A DNA stretch of 29,701 nucleotides from an uncultured Clostridia bacterium. GTDB taxonomy: Bacteria > Bacillota_A > Clostridia > TANB77 > CAG-508. Under the pieces are notes generated by a model. The model saw only the letters and a list, made by a program, of their open reading frames with translations, did no database searches and was not told the DNA's origin. Shown one piece after another: positions 1 through 6,352 of this stretch. A program made the translations under genes and the position numbers. The stretch covers positions 1 to 29,701 of the forward strand of contig CAKOYL010000009.1 of assembly GCA_934130705.1 (NCBI GenBank). Direction: 5' to 3'. Positions within the stretch are counted from its first letter, which is position 1. Every line of letters begins with the position of its first letter.

Positions 1-75
1 GCTATAGTTTAACTGGATAGAATGCAAGCCTACGAAGTTTGAGATTTGGGGGTTCGAGTCCCTCTAGCCGCACCA
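1..75 (+). tRNA. tRNA-Arg(ACG), 5' end cut by the window edge
   Basis: The 3' acceptor strand TAGCCGC (65-71) would pair with GCGGCTA, of which only GCTA lies inside the window, so three 5' bases are missing. The anticodon stem is CAAGC/GTTTG with loop CTACGAA, giving anticodon ACG at 32-34 (read as ICG after deamination). The T arm is GGGGG-TTCGAGT-CCCTC. The CCA end is encoded at 73-75. Confidence 0.95.
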
Positions 76-102
76 AGTTAAATAATATCTTTTAACTGTT
101 TC

Positions 103-133
103 AGCTCTTATTTTTATAAGAGCTTTTATTTTG
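103..133 (+). terminator. Intrinsic terminator of tRNA-Arg
   Basis: AGCTCTTAT (103-111) pairs with ATAAGAGCT (116-124) around a TTTT loop and runs into TTTATTTTG. It sits 28 nt after the tRNA CCA end. Confidence 0.85.
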
Positions 134-188
134 TATGTAACAGATCAAATACAAATTTGTCAAATACTCTTAAAAAGAATCATAAATA

Positions 189-218
189 AAAAACTCTTAC
201 AAATAAGCAAGAGTTTTT
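189..218 (-). terminator. Terminator of the lipoprotein gene
   Basis: AAAAACTCTT (189-198) and AAGAGTTTTT (209-218) form a 10-bp stem with a 10-nt loop. Read on the minus strand it ends in a T run, 26 nt after the stop codon of the lipoprotein gene. It could also work in the plus direction. Confidence 0.8.
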
Positions 219-243
219 ATCCCAAGTAACTAAGTTTTATATA

Positions 244-627
244 TTATTTTGTGAAAGAAATTCTTATTGCTGTATATTCTTTTGAATTTCCAGCTTCATT
301 TATCTCTTCAGGGCAATCGCATGAAAGTACTTTTGCCCATGCTTCAGATATATTATATTCTTGTGCATTTCCACAAGAATAACACTTGAATGTCACTTTT
401 GCAGTTTCTCCATTCCTTAAAATAAATTCTGACTTGTGATGTAAAGCCATATCTTTGCCACTTTTCGTAACTCCGGCTCCATTAACACTTTTCCATACAT
501 ATTCATCTCCATTTGAAGTTGTTAATGTAACAGAAGCATGTACATTATCTCTCCGAAGTTTTTCACATCCAGTAAACGCCAAACACATAGAAACTACAGT
601 TATCATCATAATGCCTAATTTTCTCAT
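244..627 (-). CDS. Small lipoprotein with CxxC and CxC cysteine pairs, unknown function
   Basis: A 127-residue protein of no family I recognise. The N-terminus is a lipoprotein signal: M-R-K, a hydrophobic stretch (residues 5-19), and a lipobox-like AFTGC with the lipidated cysteine at residue 21. The mature part is hydrophilic and probably sits on the outer face of the membrane. It has two cysteine pairs, C82-x-x-C85 and C103-x-C105. These could bind zinc or form disulfides, but neither can be decided from sequence. The start is supported by an AGGAG ribosome binding site. The gene stands alone between a consensus promoter (696-724) and its own terminator (189-218), so it is probably well transcribed as a single gene. 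Confidence 0.8.
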   Translation of the reverse strand: MRKLGIMMITVVSMCLAFTGCEKLRRDNVHASVTLTTSNGDEYVWKSVNGAGVTKSGKDMALHHKSEFILRNGETAKVTFKCYSCGNAQEYNISEAWAKVLSCDCPEEINEAGNSKEYTAIRISFTK

Positions 628-695
628 ATTTTTTTCTCCTTAAACTTAGTAATTTAAATTTTTACTACCTATATAGGCTGTGCCTTACTTTATCT

Positions 696-724
696 ATTAT
701 ATTACTTTTCTTGTGTTATGTCAA
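696..724 (-). promoter_or_regulatory. Consensus sigma-A promoter for the lipoprotein gene
   Basis: On the minus strand, TTGACA (719-724) and TATAAT (696-701) are separated by exactly 17 bp. Both hexamers match consensus perfectly. Transcription would start near 689, leaving a leader of about 60 nt. Confidence 0.85.
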
Positions 725-795
725 TTGTTTTTATATTTGATATTCTATCATCACATTTTCTCTCAAAAATATATTAACAAACTAATAATCAATAT

Positions 796-3300
796 TTATC
801 TAATCTCCGGATTCTCCTCCAAAATTTTCTCTACAATGTCATCATTAATACTAAAAGGAACAACATAACCTTCCAACAAATTAGCCTTTTCATTTAAACT
901 TTCATTAGCCAAATTAACATATATTTTTGATTTTCCCTTACCATTTTTAGCCTCTTGAACCAAATTAGAAACTGGTGAATTTCCATCAAAAGCAATAACA
1001 ATAGAAGTTCTCCTTTCAAAAATCTCATAATTAAAACTTTTATATATACCAAATTCATCACTTTCTGTAGAAATACAAACTCCATTTAATCTTCCATCTA
1101 ATAGACGTTCTTTTACTTCTTCCGAAATCATTTTAGGTATAATTGCATCAACTTCAAATTTCTTATTTATTTCATCTTCTATATCAAGTACCTCTTTTTC
1201 ATATCCCTTCATTTGATGACCAATTACAAAATATACTTTTTCACTATCTACATTTTGCATTAATTTCTTTAATATCTCTCTTCCATTTTCTTCTACTCTT
1301 GTATCTCTTTTTCTAGCATTAAAGCTTCCCCCAGCTATTATGATAGGCATTTTGTCTGTAGGTAATTTTACTATTTTATCTTTTAAAACTATTTCAGATA
1401 ATATGTTATTATTTAATCTCAATTTCATTTTATTAGATTTACTCTCTTCTTCAATTTCATCTTCCAGTTGTAAAATTGCTTCTCTAATTGTTCTTCCATT
1501 TAAAAATTCTTTAAATTTTTTGCTTTTCTCTTTAAAATATTTTTCTTGATGCTCAATAATTTCATCTTCAACTTTTCTCATTTTCATAAAATCTTCATTT
1601 GTTAAACCTAATAAATTTTGCATGGCCAATTGTTCATCAATAGTATCTGTTCCATAAAATCCAAATCCATCCGTTCCCTGTACACATTTAATATCGTTCT
1701 CTAAATACCTTTTTAATGGATGTTTTTCAAGCTTACTTAAATTATTTAATCTAACATTTGATGTTAATTGAAATTCGAGTACCGCTCCAGTTTCTTTCAT
1801 TTCTTCCATTAATTTCTTACCTTCCTCTGTGTCTAAATCTTCAGTATATAAACCATGCCCTAGTCTAAATCTAGGCATCTTTTGCCCTGGCTCTAATCCG
1901 TCTTTAATACATTGTATTGATTTTTTCACATTATCTCTTAAACTGTCATTTTCTCCCGCATGAATTCTTATGGTATAGCCATTATCTTCTTTTGCCACAT
2001 ATTGTACAATTTCCTTTATTACTGGACTTAATTCTGATATATCATTTATTTCTTCTCCTATAAAATCACTTCCAACAACATACGGACTTCTTGATACTGC
2101 TTTTAATACATTTAAATTTTCTCTTAAATAATTTTCACTTGTTAAATTGTCTTTTATTATTGTTAATGGGATTCTTCTTATAGCTACTAAAAATCTAATT
2201 TTTACCCCCGTTTCCTTTTCTATTTGAGGCATAATTTCATCCAATTCTTCTAGTAATTCTATTGCTGGTATTCCCTTTTTAGTTAAAACTGTATCCGCTA
2301 TTTCAACATAATAAATTCCTTGTTTTTGATATTCCCTTGCAATCCATAAAAGTTTATCTTGCCTTAAATTATTTTTACAATATGGACTCTCTTCTTGTTT
2401 ATCTTTTAACATTCTAAGTGCAATTCTCTTTATATCTCTTTCTGGTATCTGCCTTATTAAATCTGAATTTAATTCTATTTTCTCTTTACTTTCTGTCCCC
2501 TTTGCAAAAACATATCTATAAATATATAGTTTCTCTAAATTTGTAAATACTGCTTGTCCATCTTTTAAAATCTCTAAGCTTTTACTTATTTTCTTTAAAT
2601 TTTCTGTTGCATTTTCTAAATTATTTAAAATAAAATCCGCAAAATTTATAAATGTGTTATCATCTATTTTTCTTGTTAAATATTTTCCTTTTAAATCAGA
2701 ATTAATAAATAATTTTTCAACTTCTTCTCTTTGTTTGTAAATTTCTTCTTCCTGTTTTTCACTTAAAGTTAATCCCAGTTTTTTTATATAATATAATGGA
2801 TATCTAACCTGATGTATAAGGCCCAACGCAATTAAACAATCAGATGGTAACATTGCATTCATATGTGTATGTAAATCTGTTCTAAATTTTGCCTTTTTCA
2901 ATATATAAGATTTTACCAAAGTTTCATTTATAGTAAAATTGTAATGTTTTGTTTGTGACATTAAAGTTTTACTAATTGCTGGAATTGTAGCCTTTATTGC
3001 AACTCTTCCATCTTTATAGATATTTGAAACTTTTATTCCTCCCATTCTAAAAATATAAACTTCTTCATTATCTCCATTTATACTTGCAGGTATTGTTCCT
3101 TTTATTATCTTCATATCTTTTTCATTTTTTATAGTCTTCAAGCCACAAATTCTTGCTAAGTTTGTTATTAAATTCCCCGTGTTATGATTTGGTGTTTCTA
3201 ATATATAAGTTAATTCATCTTCTTTTTCTTCCATTAAATTTACAACTATATCTTTTTCTTTATCTAAATAAAATTTACTTGCAATTTTTGATTTTTCCAT
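796..3300 (-). CDS. Adenosine deaminase-like amidohydrolase fused to a C-terminal SLOG/DprA-like domain
   Basis: An 834-residue cytoplasmic protein. The N-terminal ~120 residues are unassigned. Residues ~135-600 are an adenosine/AMP deaminase-type amidohydrolase: HTH metal motif (H144, H146), HAGEN (H447, E450), LGHG (H482), TSN at 513-515, and GTDG with metal ligand D544. Classical ADA has NTDDP at the last site, so the second aspartate is glycine here. The catalytic domain is longer than a ~340-residue ADA because of inserts around 180-320. Residues ~650-834 look like a Rossmann-type SLOG/DprA fold: IIIAGGSF, YFVIGHQMKG, and a strand SIVIAFDG-NSPVSNL-VQEA that resembles DprA. The SLOG call is from pattern only. 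The gene lies 11 bp after guanine deaminase and its GGGGG ribosome binding site lies just after that gene's stop, so the two form an operon. Likely role: hydrolytic deamination of an adenosine-type substrate; the C-terminal domain may bind a nucleotide ligand. Confidence 0.8.
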   Translation of the reverse strand: MEKSKIASKFYLDKEKDIVVNLMEEKEDELTYILETPNHNTGNLITNLARICGLKTIKNEKDMKIIKGTIPASINGDNEEVYIFRMGGIKVSNIYKDGRVAIKATIPAISKTLMSQTKHYNFTINETLVKSYILKKAKFRTDLHTHMNAMLPSDCLIALGLIHQVRYPLYYIKKLGLTLSEKQEEEIYKQREEVEKLFINSDLKGKYLTRKIDDNTFINFADFILNNLENATENLKKISKSLEILKDGQAVFTNLEKLYIYRYVFAKGTESKEKIELNSDLIRQIPERDIKRIALRMLKDKQEESPYCKNNLRQDKLLWIAREYQKQGIYYVEIADTVLTKKGIPAIELLEELDEIMPQIEKETGVKIRFLVAIRRIPLTIIKDNLTSENYLRENLNVLKAVSRSPYVVGSDFIGEEINDISELSPVIKEIVQYVAKEDNGYTIRIHAGENDSLRDNVKKSIQCIKDGLEPGQKMPRFRLGHGLYTEDLDTEEGKKLMEEMKETGAVLEFQLTSNVRLNNLSKLEKHPLKRYLENDIKCVQGTDGFGFYGTDTIDEQLAMQNLLGLTNEDFMKMRKVEDEIIEHQEKYFKEKSKKFKEFLNGRTIREAILQLEDEIEEESKSNKMKLRLNNNILSEIVLKDKIVKLPTDKMPIIIAGGSFNARKRDTRVEENGREILKKLMQNVDSEKVYFVIGHQMKGYEKEVLDIEDEINKKFEVDAIIPKMISEEVKERLLDGRLNGVCISTESDEFGIYKSFNYEIFERRTSIVIAFDGNSPVSNLVQEAKNGKGKSKIYVNLANESLNEKANLLEGYVVPFSINDDIVEKILEENPEIR

Positions 3301-3311
3301 TTTTACCCCCT

Positions 3312-3773
3312 TTAATATATTATTCCATTTTCCTCACTATACTTTTTAAATGTTTTCAAGCACTCTTCTCTATCTAATTGTTTTAAACAAATTAAATCTT
3401 TATTATTTCCCTTTAAATAATCATAAATAATATCATCTCTAAATCCAATGCTTCCTGCATCCTCTTTAGTACAACCATAATAAACTTCTTTAATGTTAGC
3501 CCAAATTATTGCAGATAAGCACATTGGACAAGGTTCACAAGAAGTATATAAAATATAATTTGATAAATCATAAGTATTTAATTTTTTACAAGCCTCTCTT
3601 ATTGCAATAACTTCAGCATGTGCTGTTGGATCATTATTTTTTATTACTTTATTATTTCCATTTGAAATAACGTTCCCATCTTTATCAGTAATTATAGCAC
3701 CGAAAGGTCCTCCCTCTTTATTTTTTATTCCATTATCAGCATTTTGTTTTGCTTTTTCCATATATATATTCAT
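3312..3773 (-). CDS. guaD: Guanine deaminase (GuaD type)
   Basis: This 153-residue cytidine-deaminase-fold enzyme should convert guanine to xanthine and ammonia in the cytoplasm. The zinc site is complete: H52-A-E54 within NDPTAHAEV, and CEPCPMC with C82 and C85. The sequence around NDPTAHAEV, the ILYTSCEPCPMC block, the later FRDDIIY block (the active-site aspartate in GuaD) and the terminal tyrosine match Bacillus GuaD rather than tRNA adenosine deaminase TadA. A start at 3773 is supported by AAGAAGGG 7 nt upstream; the internal Met5 has no such site. It is the first gene of an operon with the ADA-SLOG gene. The pair places two purine deaminations on one transcript, consistent with purine salvage or nitrogen release. 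Confidence 0.9.
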   Translation of the reverse strand: MNIYMEKAKQNADNGIKNKEGGPFGAIITDKDGNVISNGNNKVIKNNDPTAHAEVIAIREACKKLNTYDLSNYILYTSCEPCPMCLSAIIWANIKEVYYGCTKEDAGSIGFRDDIIYDYLKGNNKDLICLKQLDREECLKTFKKYSEENGIIY

Positions 3774-3797
3774 AAATTTTCCCTTCTTTCCATTAAA

Positions 3798-3826
3798 ATT
3801 ATATTATATTTTGGCAAATCATTCAA
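3798..3826 (-). promoter_or_regulatory. Promoter of the guaD/ADA-SLOG operon
   Basis: Minus strand TTGAAT (3821-3826), 17-bp spacer, TATAAT (3798-3803), 25 bp upstream of the guaD start codon. A second TATAAT overlaps at 3803-3808. Confidence 0.65.
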
Positions 3827-3877
3827 TTAAAATCATAAAATTCTTTTTATTTAATATATTTGTATGGGGTGTTTTTA

Positions 3878-4945
3878 ATGATTATAAAATCTTATAAAAT
3901 CAATAAAAAAATCACTTCTATTACTTTTTTATTGATAATTGCAATAACCTTTGTAAGTTATTACTTTTTTAATTCAAAATCTGCAACATCTAATTCCTAC
4001 GTCTTTTGGAATACTGATAGAAATGAAACTTCAGGAAATAAAGATTTCATAAAATGGGTTGATTTTAAAATAACTTATGAAGCTTTAAATAAAACATCTG
4101 AACTAGATATAAAATCTCACACTTCCAATTCAGCCATAAAATATAATTGGATTGAATTATTAGCTTATTTAGCTTGTAAAAATGGTGGAAACTTTAAAAA
4201 TTTTAAACAAAATGATTTAACCAAATTAATAAATCAATTAGATAGTGGTTCCACAATGAAAGATTTAACAAAAAATATGAAGTATTATTATTACTATTAT
4301 GAAAGTTACTCTGCTGTTTTAGGTGGATTTATTGGTAATTATTCAATAGAAGTTCCCGATGAAAATGGAACAACACATTTTGAAACCAAATATGGAATTA
4401 AAGCCTTTTTACCAATTGCAAAAAATTATAATTTTAGTCATTATGATGATTTTGGTGCTTCCAGATCATATGGTTTTAAAAGAACTCATCTAGGAAATGA
4501 TTTAATGGGAAATATAGGGACCCCAATAATTGCTGTTGAGTCTGGCACAGTTGAACATCTAGGTTGGAATCAATATGGTGGTTGGCGTGTTGGCATTCGA
4601 AGCTTTGATGGAAAAAGATATTATTATTACGCTCATTTAAGAAAAAATCACCCTTTTGTTAATGGCCTATGTGAAGGTGCTAAAATTAATGCTGGTGATG
4701 TTATTGGCTATTTGGGTATGACAGGTTACAGCACTAAGGAAAATGTTAATAATATCAATATTCCTCATCTTCATTTTGGAATGCAATTAATTTTTGATGA
4801 ATCTCAGGTTGATGGTAACAATGAAATTTGGATTGATGTTTATAATATTATTGAATTTTTAAGGAAAAATACTTCTTCCGTTTTTATGAATAATGATGAA
4901 ACTAAAGATTTTTCTAGAAAATATAATTTTAAGGATTTGGATTAA
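3878..4945 (+). CDS. Membrane-anchored M23 (LytM) family peptidase
   Basis: A 355-residue protein with one N-terminal membrane anchor (about residues 13-32) and an outward C-terminal M23 metallopeptidase domain. The zinc site is present: HLGND (HxxxD) and HLHFG (HxH), with YYYAHL and the G-D-V-I-G-Y core of the LytM fold between them. Such enzymes usually cleave peptide cross-links in peptidoglycan. The region before the catalytic domain contains a run of six tyrosines followed by SYSAVLGGFIGNY. I take the ATG at 3878 as start because GGGGTG ends 6 nt before it; an upstream in-frame TTG at 3860 has no ribosome binding site. It is a single gene, divergent from guaD, with a weak candidate promoter (TTGGCA at 3811, TAAAAT at 3836, 19-bp spacing) and a strong terminator downstream. 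Confidence 0.88.
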   Translation: MIIKSYKINKKITSITFLLIIAITFVSYYFFNSKSATSNSYVFWNTDRNETSGNKDFIKWVDFKITYEALNKTSELDIKSHTSNSAIKYNWIELLAYLACKNGGNFKNFKQNDLTKLINQLDSGSTMKDLTKNMKYYYYYYESYSAVLGGFIGNYSIEVPDENGTTHFETKYGIKAFLPIAKNYNFSHYDDFGASRSYGFKRTHLGNDLMGNIGTPIIAVESGTVEHLGWNQYGGWRVGIRSFDGKRYYYYAHLRKNHPFVNGLCEGAKINAGDVIGYLGMTGYSTKENVNNINIPHLHFGMQLIFDESQVDGNNEIWIDVYNIIEFLRKNTSSVFMNNDETKDFSRKYNFKDLD

Positions 4946-4967
4946 TTGAAAAATAGATAATTAAATT

Positions 4968-5008
4968 AAAGTGCAATTTTTTACTTTAAAACGTAAAAAT
5001 TGCACTTT
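4968..5008. terminator. Bidirectional terminator, M23 gene / acetyltransferase remnant
   Basis: AAAGTGCAA... (4968-4984) pairs with ...TTGCACTTT (4993-5008) with one bulged T. The stem carries A/T runs on both sides, so it can end the M23 gene (plus) and the remnant gene (minus). Confidence 0.85.
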
Positions 5009-5035
5009 ATTATAAATTCTGACTTACTATTTTTA

Positions 5036-5182
5036 TTAAATTTCTTTTATAACTTTACACTGATTTCCAACTGCCACACTATTTGATGGAATATCTTTAG
5101 CTTTATATCTATCTTTTATTAATTCTTTATCATAGTTAGCATCATATAATTCTCCTGCTAGCATTTTATCTTTTTCTGACAT
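5036..5182 (-). pseudogene. Maltose O-acetyltransferase remnant with in-frame internal deletion
   Basis: A 48-codon ORF whose first ~30 residues (MSEKDKMLAGELYDANYDKE and onward to KAKD) match the N-terminal Mac domain of maltose/galactoside O-acetyltransferases. Its last ~18 residues (IPSNSVAVGNQCKVIKEI) match the extreme C-terminus of the same family (typically ...KDIPxNxVAVGNPCKVIxEI). The whole hexapeptide-repeat helix, catalytic histidine and acetyl-CoA site are missing: about 135 residues of a ~185-residue enzyme. The two halves remain in frame. K-D occurs at both native junction points, so a deletion between short repeats is plausible. The ATG at 5182 has CGGAG upstream; a longer in-frame start at 5239 lacks one. 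A TATAAT at 5223-5228 (minus) has no convincing -35. The product is almost certainly not an active acetyltransferase. Confidence 0.75.
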
Positions 5183-5245
5183 ATTTTTTCTCCGTTCATA
5201 GCAATATATTTCTACTCTATTTATTATAGTTTTTATCAATTTTTC

Positions 5246-5275
5246 TTGACTTTTGGTTTATAAATATCTTATAAT
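5246..5275 (+). promoter_or_regulatory. Promoter of the small RNA
   Basis: TTGACT (5246-5251), 18-bp spacer, TATAAT (5270-5275). It predicts a start near 5281-5283, inside the shared motif ATAGGAAATGA. Confidence 0.75.
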
Positions 5276-5281
5276 AAATAT

Positions 5282-5369
5282 AGGAAATGACAAATCCCAA
5301 ACGTGGATTTTGCCGATATAAAGATTTAATAAACCATTATCTCAGCTAAGCAGAATGGTTTATTTTTTT
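5282..5369 (+). ncRNA. Predicted ~87-nt small RNA, candidate antitoxin
   Basis: A transcription unit bounded by a good promoter (5246-5275) and an intrinsic terminator (5328-5369). It can fold into a 5' hairpin, AAATCC (5292-5297) with GGATTT (5305-5310), plus the terminator hairpin. Its first bases ATAGGAAATGA (5280-5290), and GTGGATTTTGCC 23 nt from the start of that motif, recur at the same spacing at the 5' end of the convergent peptide transcript. Its 3' part is antisense to any peptide transcript that reads past 5369. The layout resembles convergent Fst/par-type type I toxin-antitoxin loci. I cannot link it to a named family. Confidence 0.55.
5328..5369 (+). terminator. Terminator of the small RNA
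   Basis: AATAAACCATT (5328-5338) pairs perfectly with AATGGTTTATT (5354-5364) over a 15-nt loop, followed by a T run to 5369. The minus-strand tail (TTTATTAAATC) is poorer, so termination of the convergent transcript here is only possible, not clear. Confidence 0.85.
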
Positions 5370-5414
5370 ATTTATGTAGTTGCTTATCAATCCAGTTCTT
5401 ATATAGAACTGCTG

Positions 5415-5486
5415 TCAGGCAACGTTTAATGTTAAAGATAACATTAAAGATATTACAAAAACTAGTATTACTTTAACCATAAACAT
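5415..5486 (-). CDS. 23-residue hydrophobic peptide, candidate type I toxin
   Basis: A short ORF, MFMVKVILVFVI followed by SLMLSLTLNVA, ending in TGA. Except for one lysine at position 5 it is a single hydrophobic span long enough to cross a membrane. A strong ribosome binding region precedes it: AGGAG (5496-5500) and then AGGTGGTGAT, one mismatch from the full anti-SD complement. The second element overlaps the first ATG and would better serve Met3, giving 21 residues. The leader can hide this site in a stem (see the leader entry). A tiny membrane peptide with a structured leader facing a small convergent RNA is the usual pattern of type I toxins. I see no residue-level match to Fst, TxpA or BsrG, and a leader-peptide role cannot be excluded. 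Confidence 0.5.
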   Translation of the reverse strand: MFMVKVILVFVISLMLSLTLNVA

Positions 5487-5556
5487 CACCACCTCTCCTA
5501 CGATATTTCGTAAAATTTAGGTGGCAAAACCACATCTGTTTATTATCATTTCCTAT
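5487..5556 (-). promoter_or_regulatory. Structured leader of the small peptide with sequestered ribosome binding site
   Basis: On the minus strand the predicted transcript starts with ATAGGAAATGA (5556-5546). It contains hairpin GTGG-TTTTG-CCAC (5533-5521). CCACCT (5524-5519) can instead pair with AGGTGG (5494-5489) at the ribosome binding site, enclosing a second hairpin TACGA-AATA-TCGTA (5512-5499). The two pairings of CCAC exclude each other, so the leader can hide or expose the translation start. Confidence 0.5.
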
Positions 5557-5563
5557 GTTAATT

Positions 5564-5592
5564 ATTTTACTATATTACTTTAAATTTGTCTA
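5564..5592 (-). promoter_or_regulatory. Promoter of the small-peptide transcript
   Basis: Minus strand TAGACA (5587-5592), 17-bp spacer, TAAAAT (5564-5569). The expected start is about 7 nt downstream, at the first base of ATAGGAAATGA (5556). Confidence 0.6.
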
Positions 5593-5638
5593 TGATTCTA
5601 TAAATATTTACCAATAAATTTATTTGTATTTTTAAAAA

Positions 5639-6256
5639 TCAATTATTTACATTTATTTTTAATTTTTCCTTTATACGCTCTATTGATATAGGTCCTTCTC
5701 TTAATATTTTTATTTCATCAAAAGTACAATCTACAATAGTACTACCTTTAGAAAAAACAACATTTCCTTCCATCATCCCATCTAACATTGGACAACATTT
5801 CTCTATTTCATCCAAATTAGCACATTCCTTTTCTCCACTTTGGTTTGCACTTGTCATAAATACAGGACATCCTAATTTTAAAATTAGATTTTCTATTGAT
5901 TTTGATGTTGCCATCCTAATTGCAATTGTATCTTTTCCATTTGTTACATACTTTGGCAACTTTTTATTTTTCTTTAATACTAATGTAATTGGTCCAGGCA
6001 TAAATGCTCTAATTAATTGCTCTGCTCGTTCATTTACAATAGCTATACTTTTTATTTGTTTTTCATTTGCACACATAACTGGAAATGCTTTATTAATTGG
6101 GCGTTTTTTTACCTCTATTAATTTATCATGTGCTATTTGTGAATTTATTCTAACACAAATACCAAAAACGGTATCTGTTGGAACGCTGATTACTCCATCA
6201 TTTTTTAATATTTGAACTAATTTATCAATTTCATCTTGTTTATATCTTTCTATCAT
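5639..6256 (-). CDS. tsaC: L-threonylcarbamoyladenylate synthase (TsaC/YrdC family)
   Basis: A 205-residue Sua5/YciO/YrdC protein. It makes threonylcarbamoyl-AMP from threonine, bicarbonate and ATP, the first step of t6A37 modification of ANN-decoding tRNAs in the cytoplasm. Family blocks are in order: SVPTDTVFG near the N-terminus, KKRP..K.FPVM (substrate/ATP-binding lysines and arginine), PGPITLVLKKN, TIAIRMA, PVFMTSANQSGE, and STIVDCT..EIKILREGPIS. It lacks the ~130-residue C-terminal Sua5 domain, so it is the short TsaC form. The start at 6256 has GAGG 8 nt upstream; the longer in-frame start at 6322 has no ribosome binding site. It lies 96 nt downstream of the HtrA gene with no terminator between them, so the two are probably co-transcribed. 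Confidence 0.9.
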   Translation of the reverse strand: MIERYKQDEIDKLVQILKNDGVISVPTDTVFGICVRINSQIAHDKLIEVKKRPINKAFPVMCANEKQIKSIAIVNERAEQLIRAFMPGPITLVLKKNKKLPKYVTNGKDTIAIRMATSKSIENLILKLGCPVFMTSANQSGEKECANLDEIEKCCPMLDGMMEGNVVFSKGSTIVDCTFDEIKILREGPISIERIKEKLKINVNN

Positions 6257-6352
6257 CTTATTTTCCTCTTTTTCATAATGCATTATAATCCATAGTACAA
6301 AATAATTCAATAAAAAACTCATGTTAATCTTATAAAAAATAAATTCATAATA

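Noticed and set aside
796..3773. RADAR-type phage defence, because of the large adenosine deaminase
   Set aside because: RADAR needs the RdrA ATPase next to RdrB. Here the partner is a guanine deaminase and the next genes are an M23 peptidase and a lipoprotein; no large ATPase is present.
5287..5349. A 20-codon ORF inside the plus-strand small RNA
   Set aside because: The only upstream purine stretch (AGG) is 2 nt from the ATG, too close to act as a ribosome binding site, and the stop lies in the terminator loop. It is more likely a non-coding RNA.
5280..5556. A small transposon-like element (MITE) with 11-bp terminal inverted repeats
   Set aside because: I see no target-site duplication outside the repeats, and each repeat falls at a predicted RNA 5' end downstream of a promoter, which explains them better.
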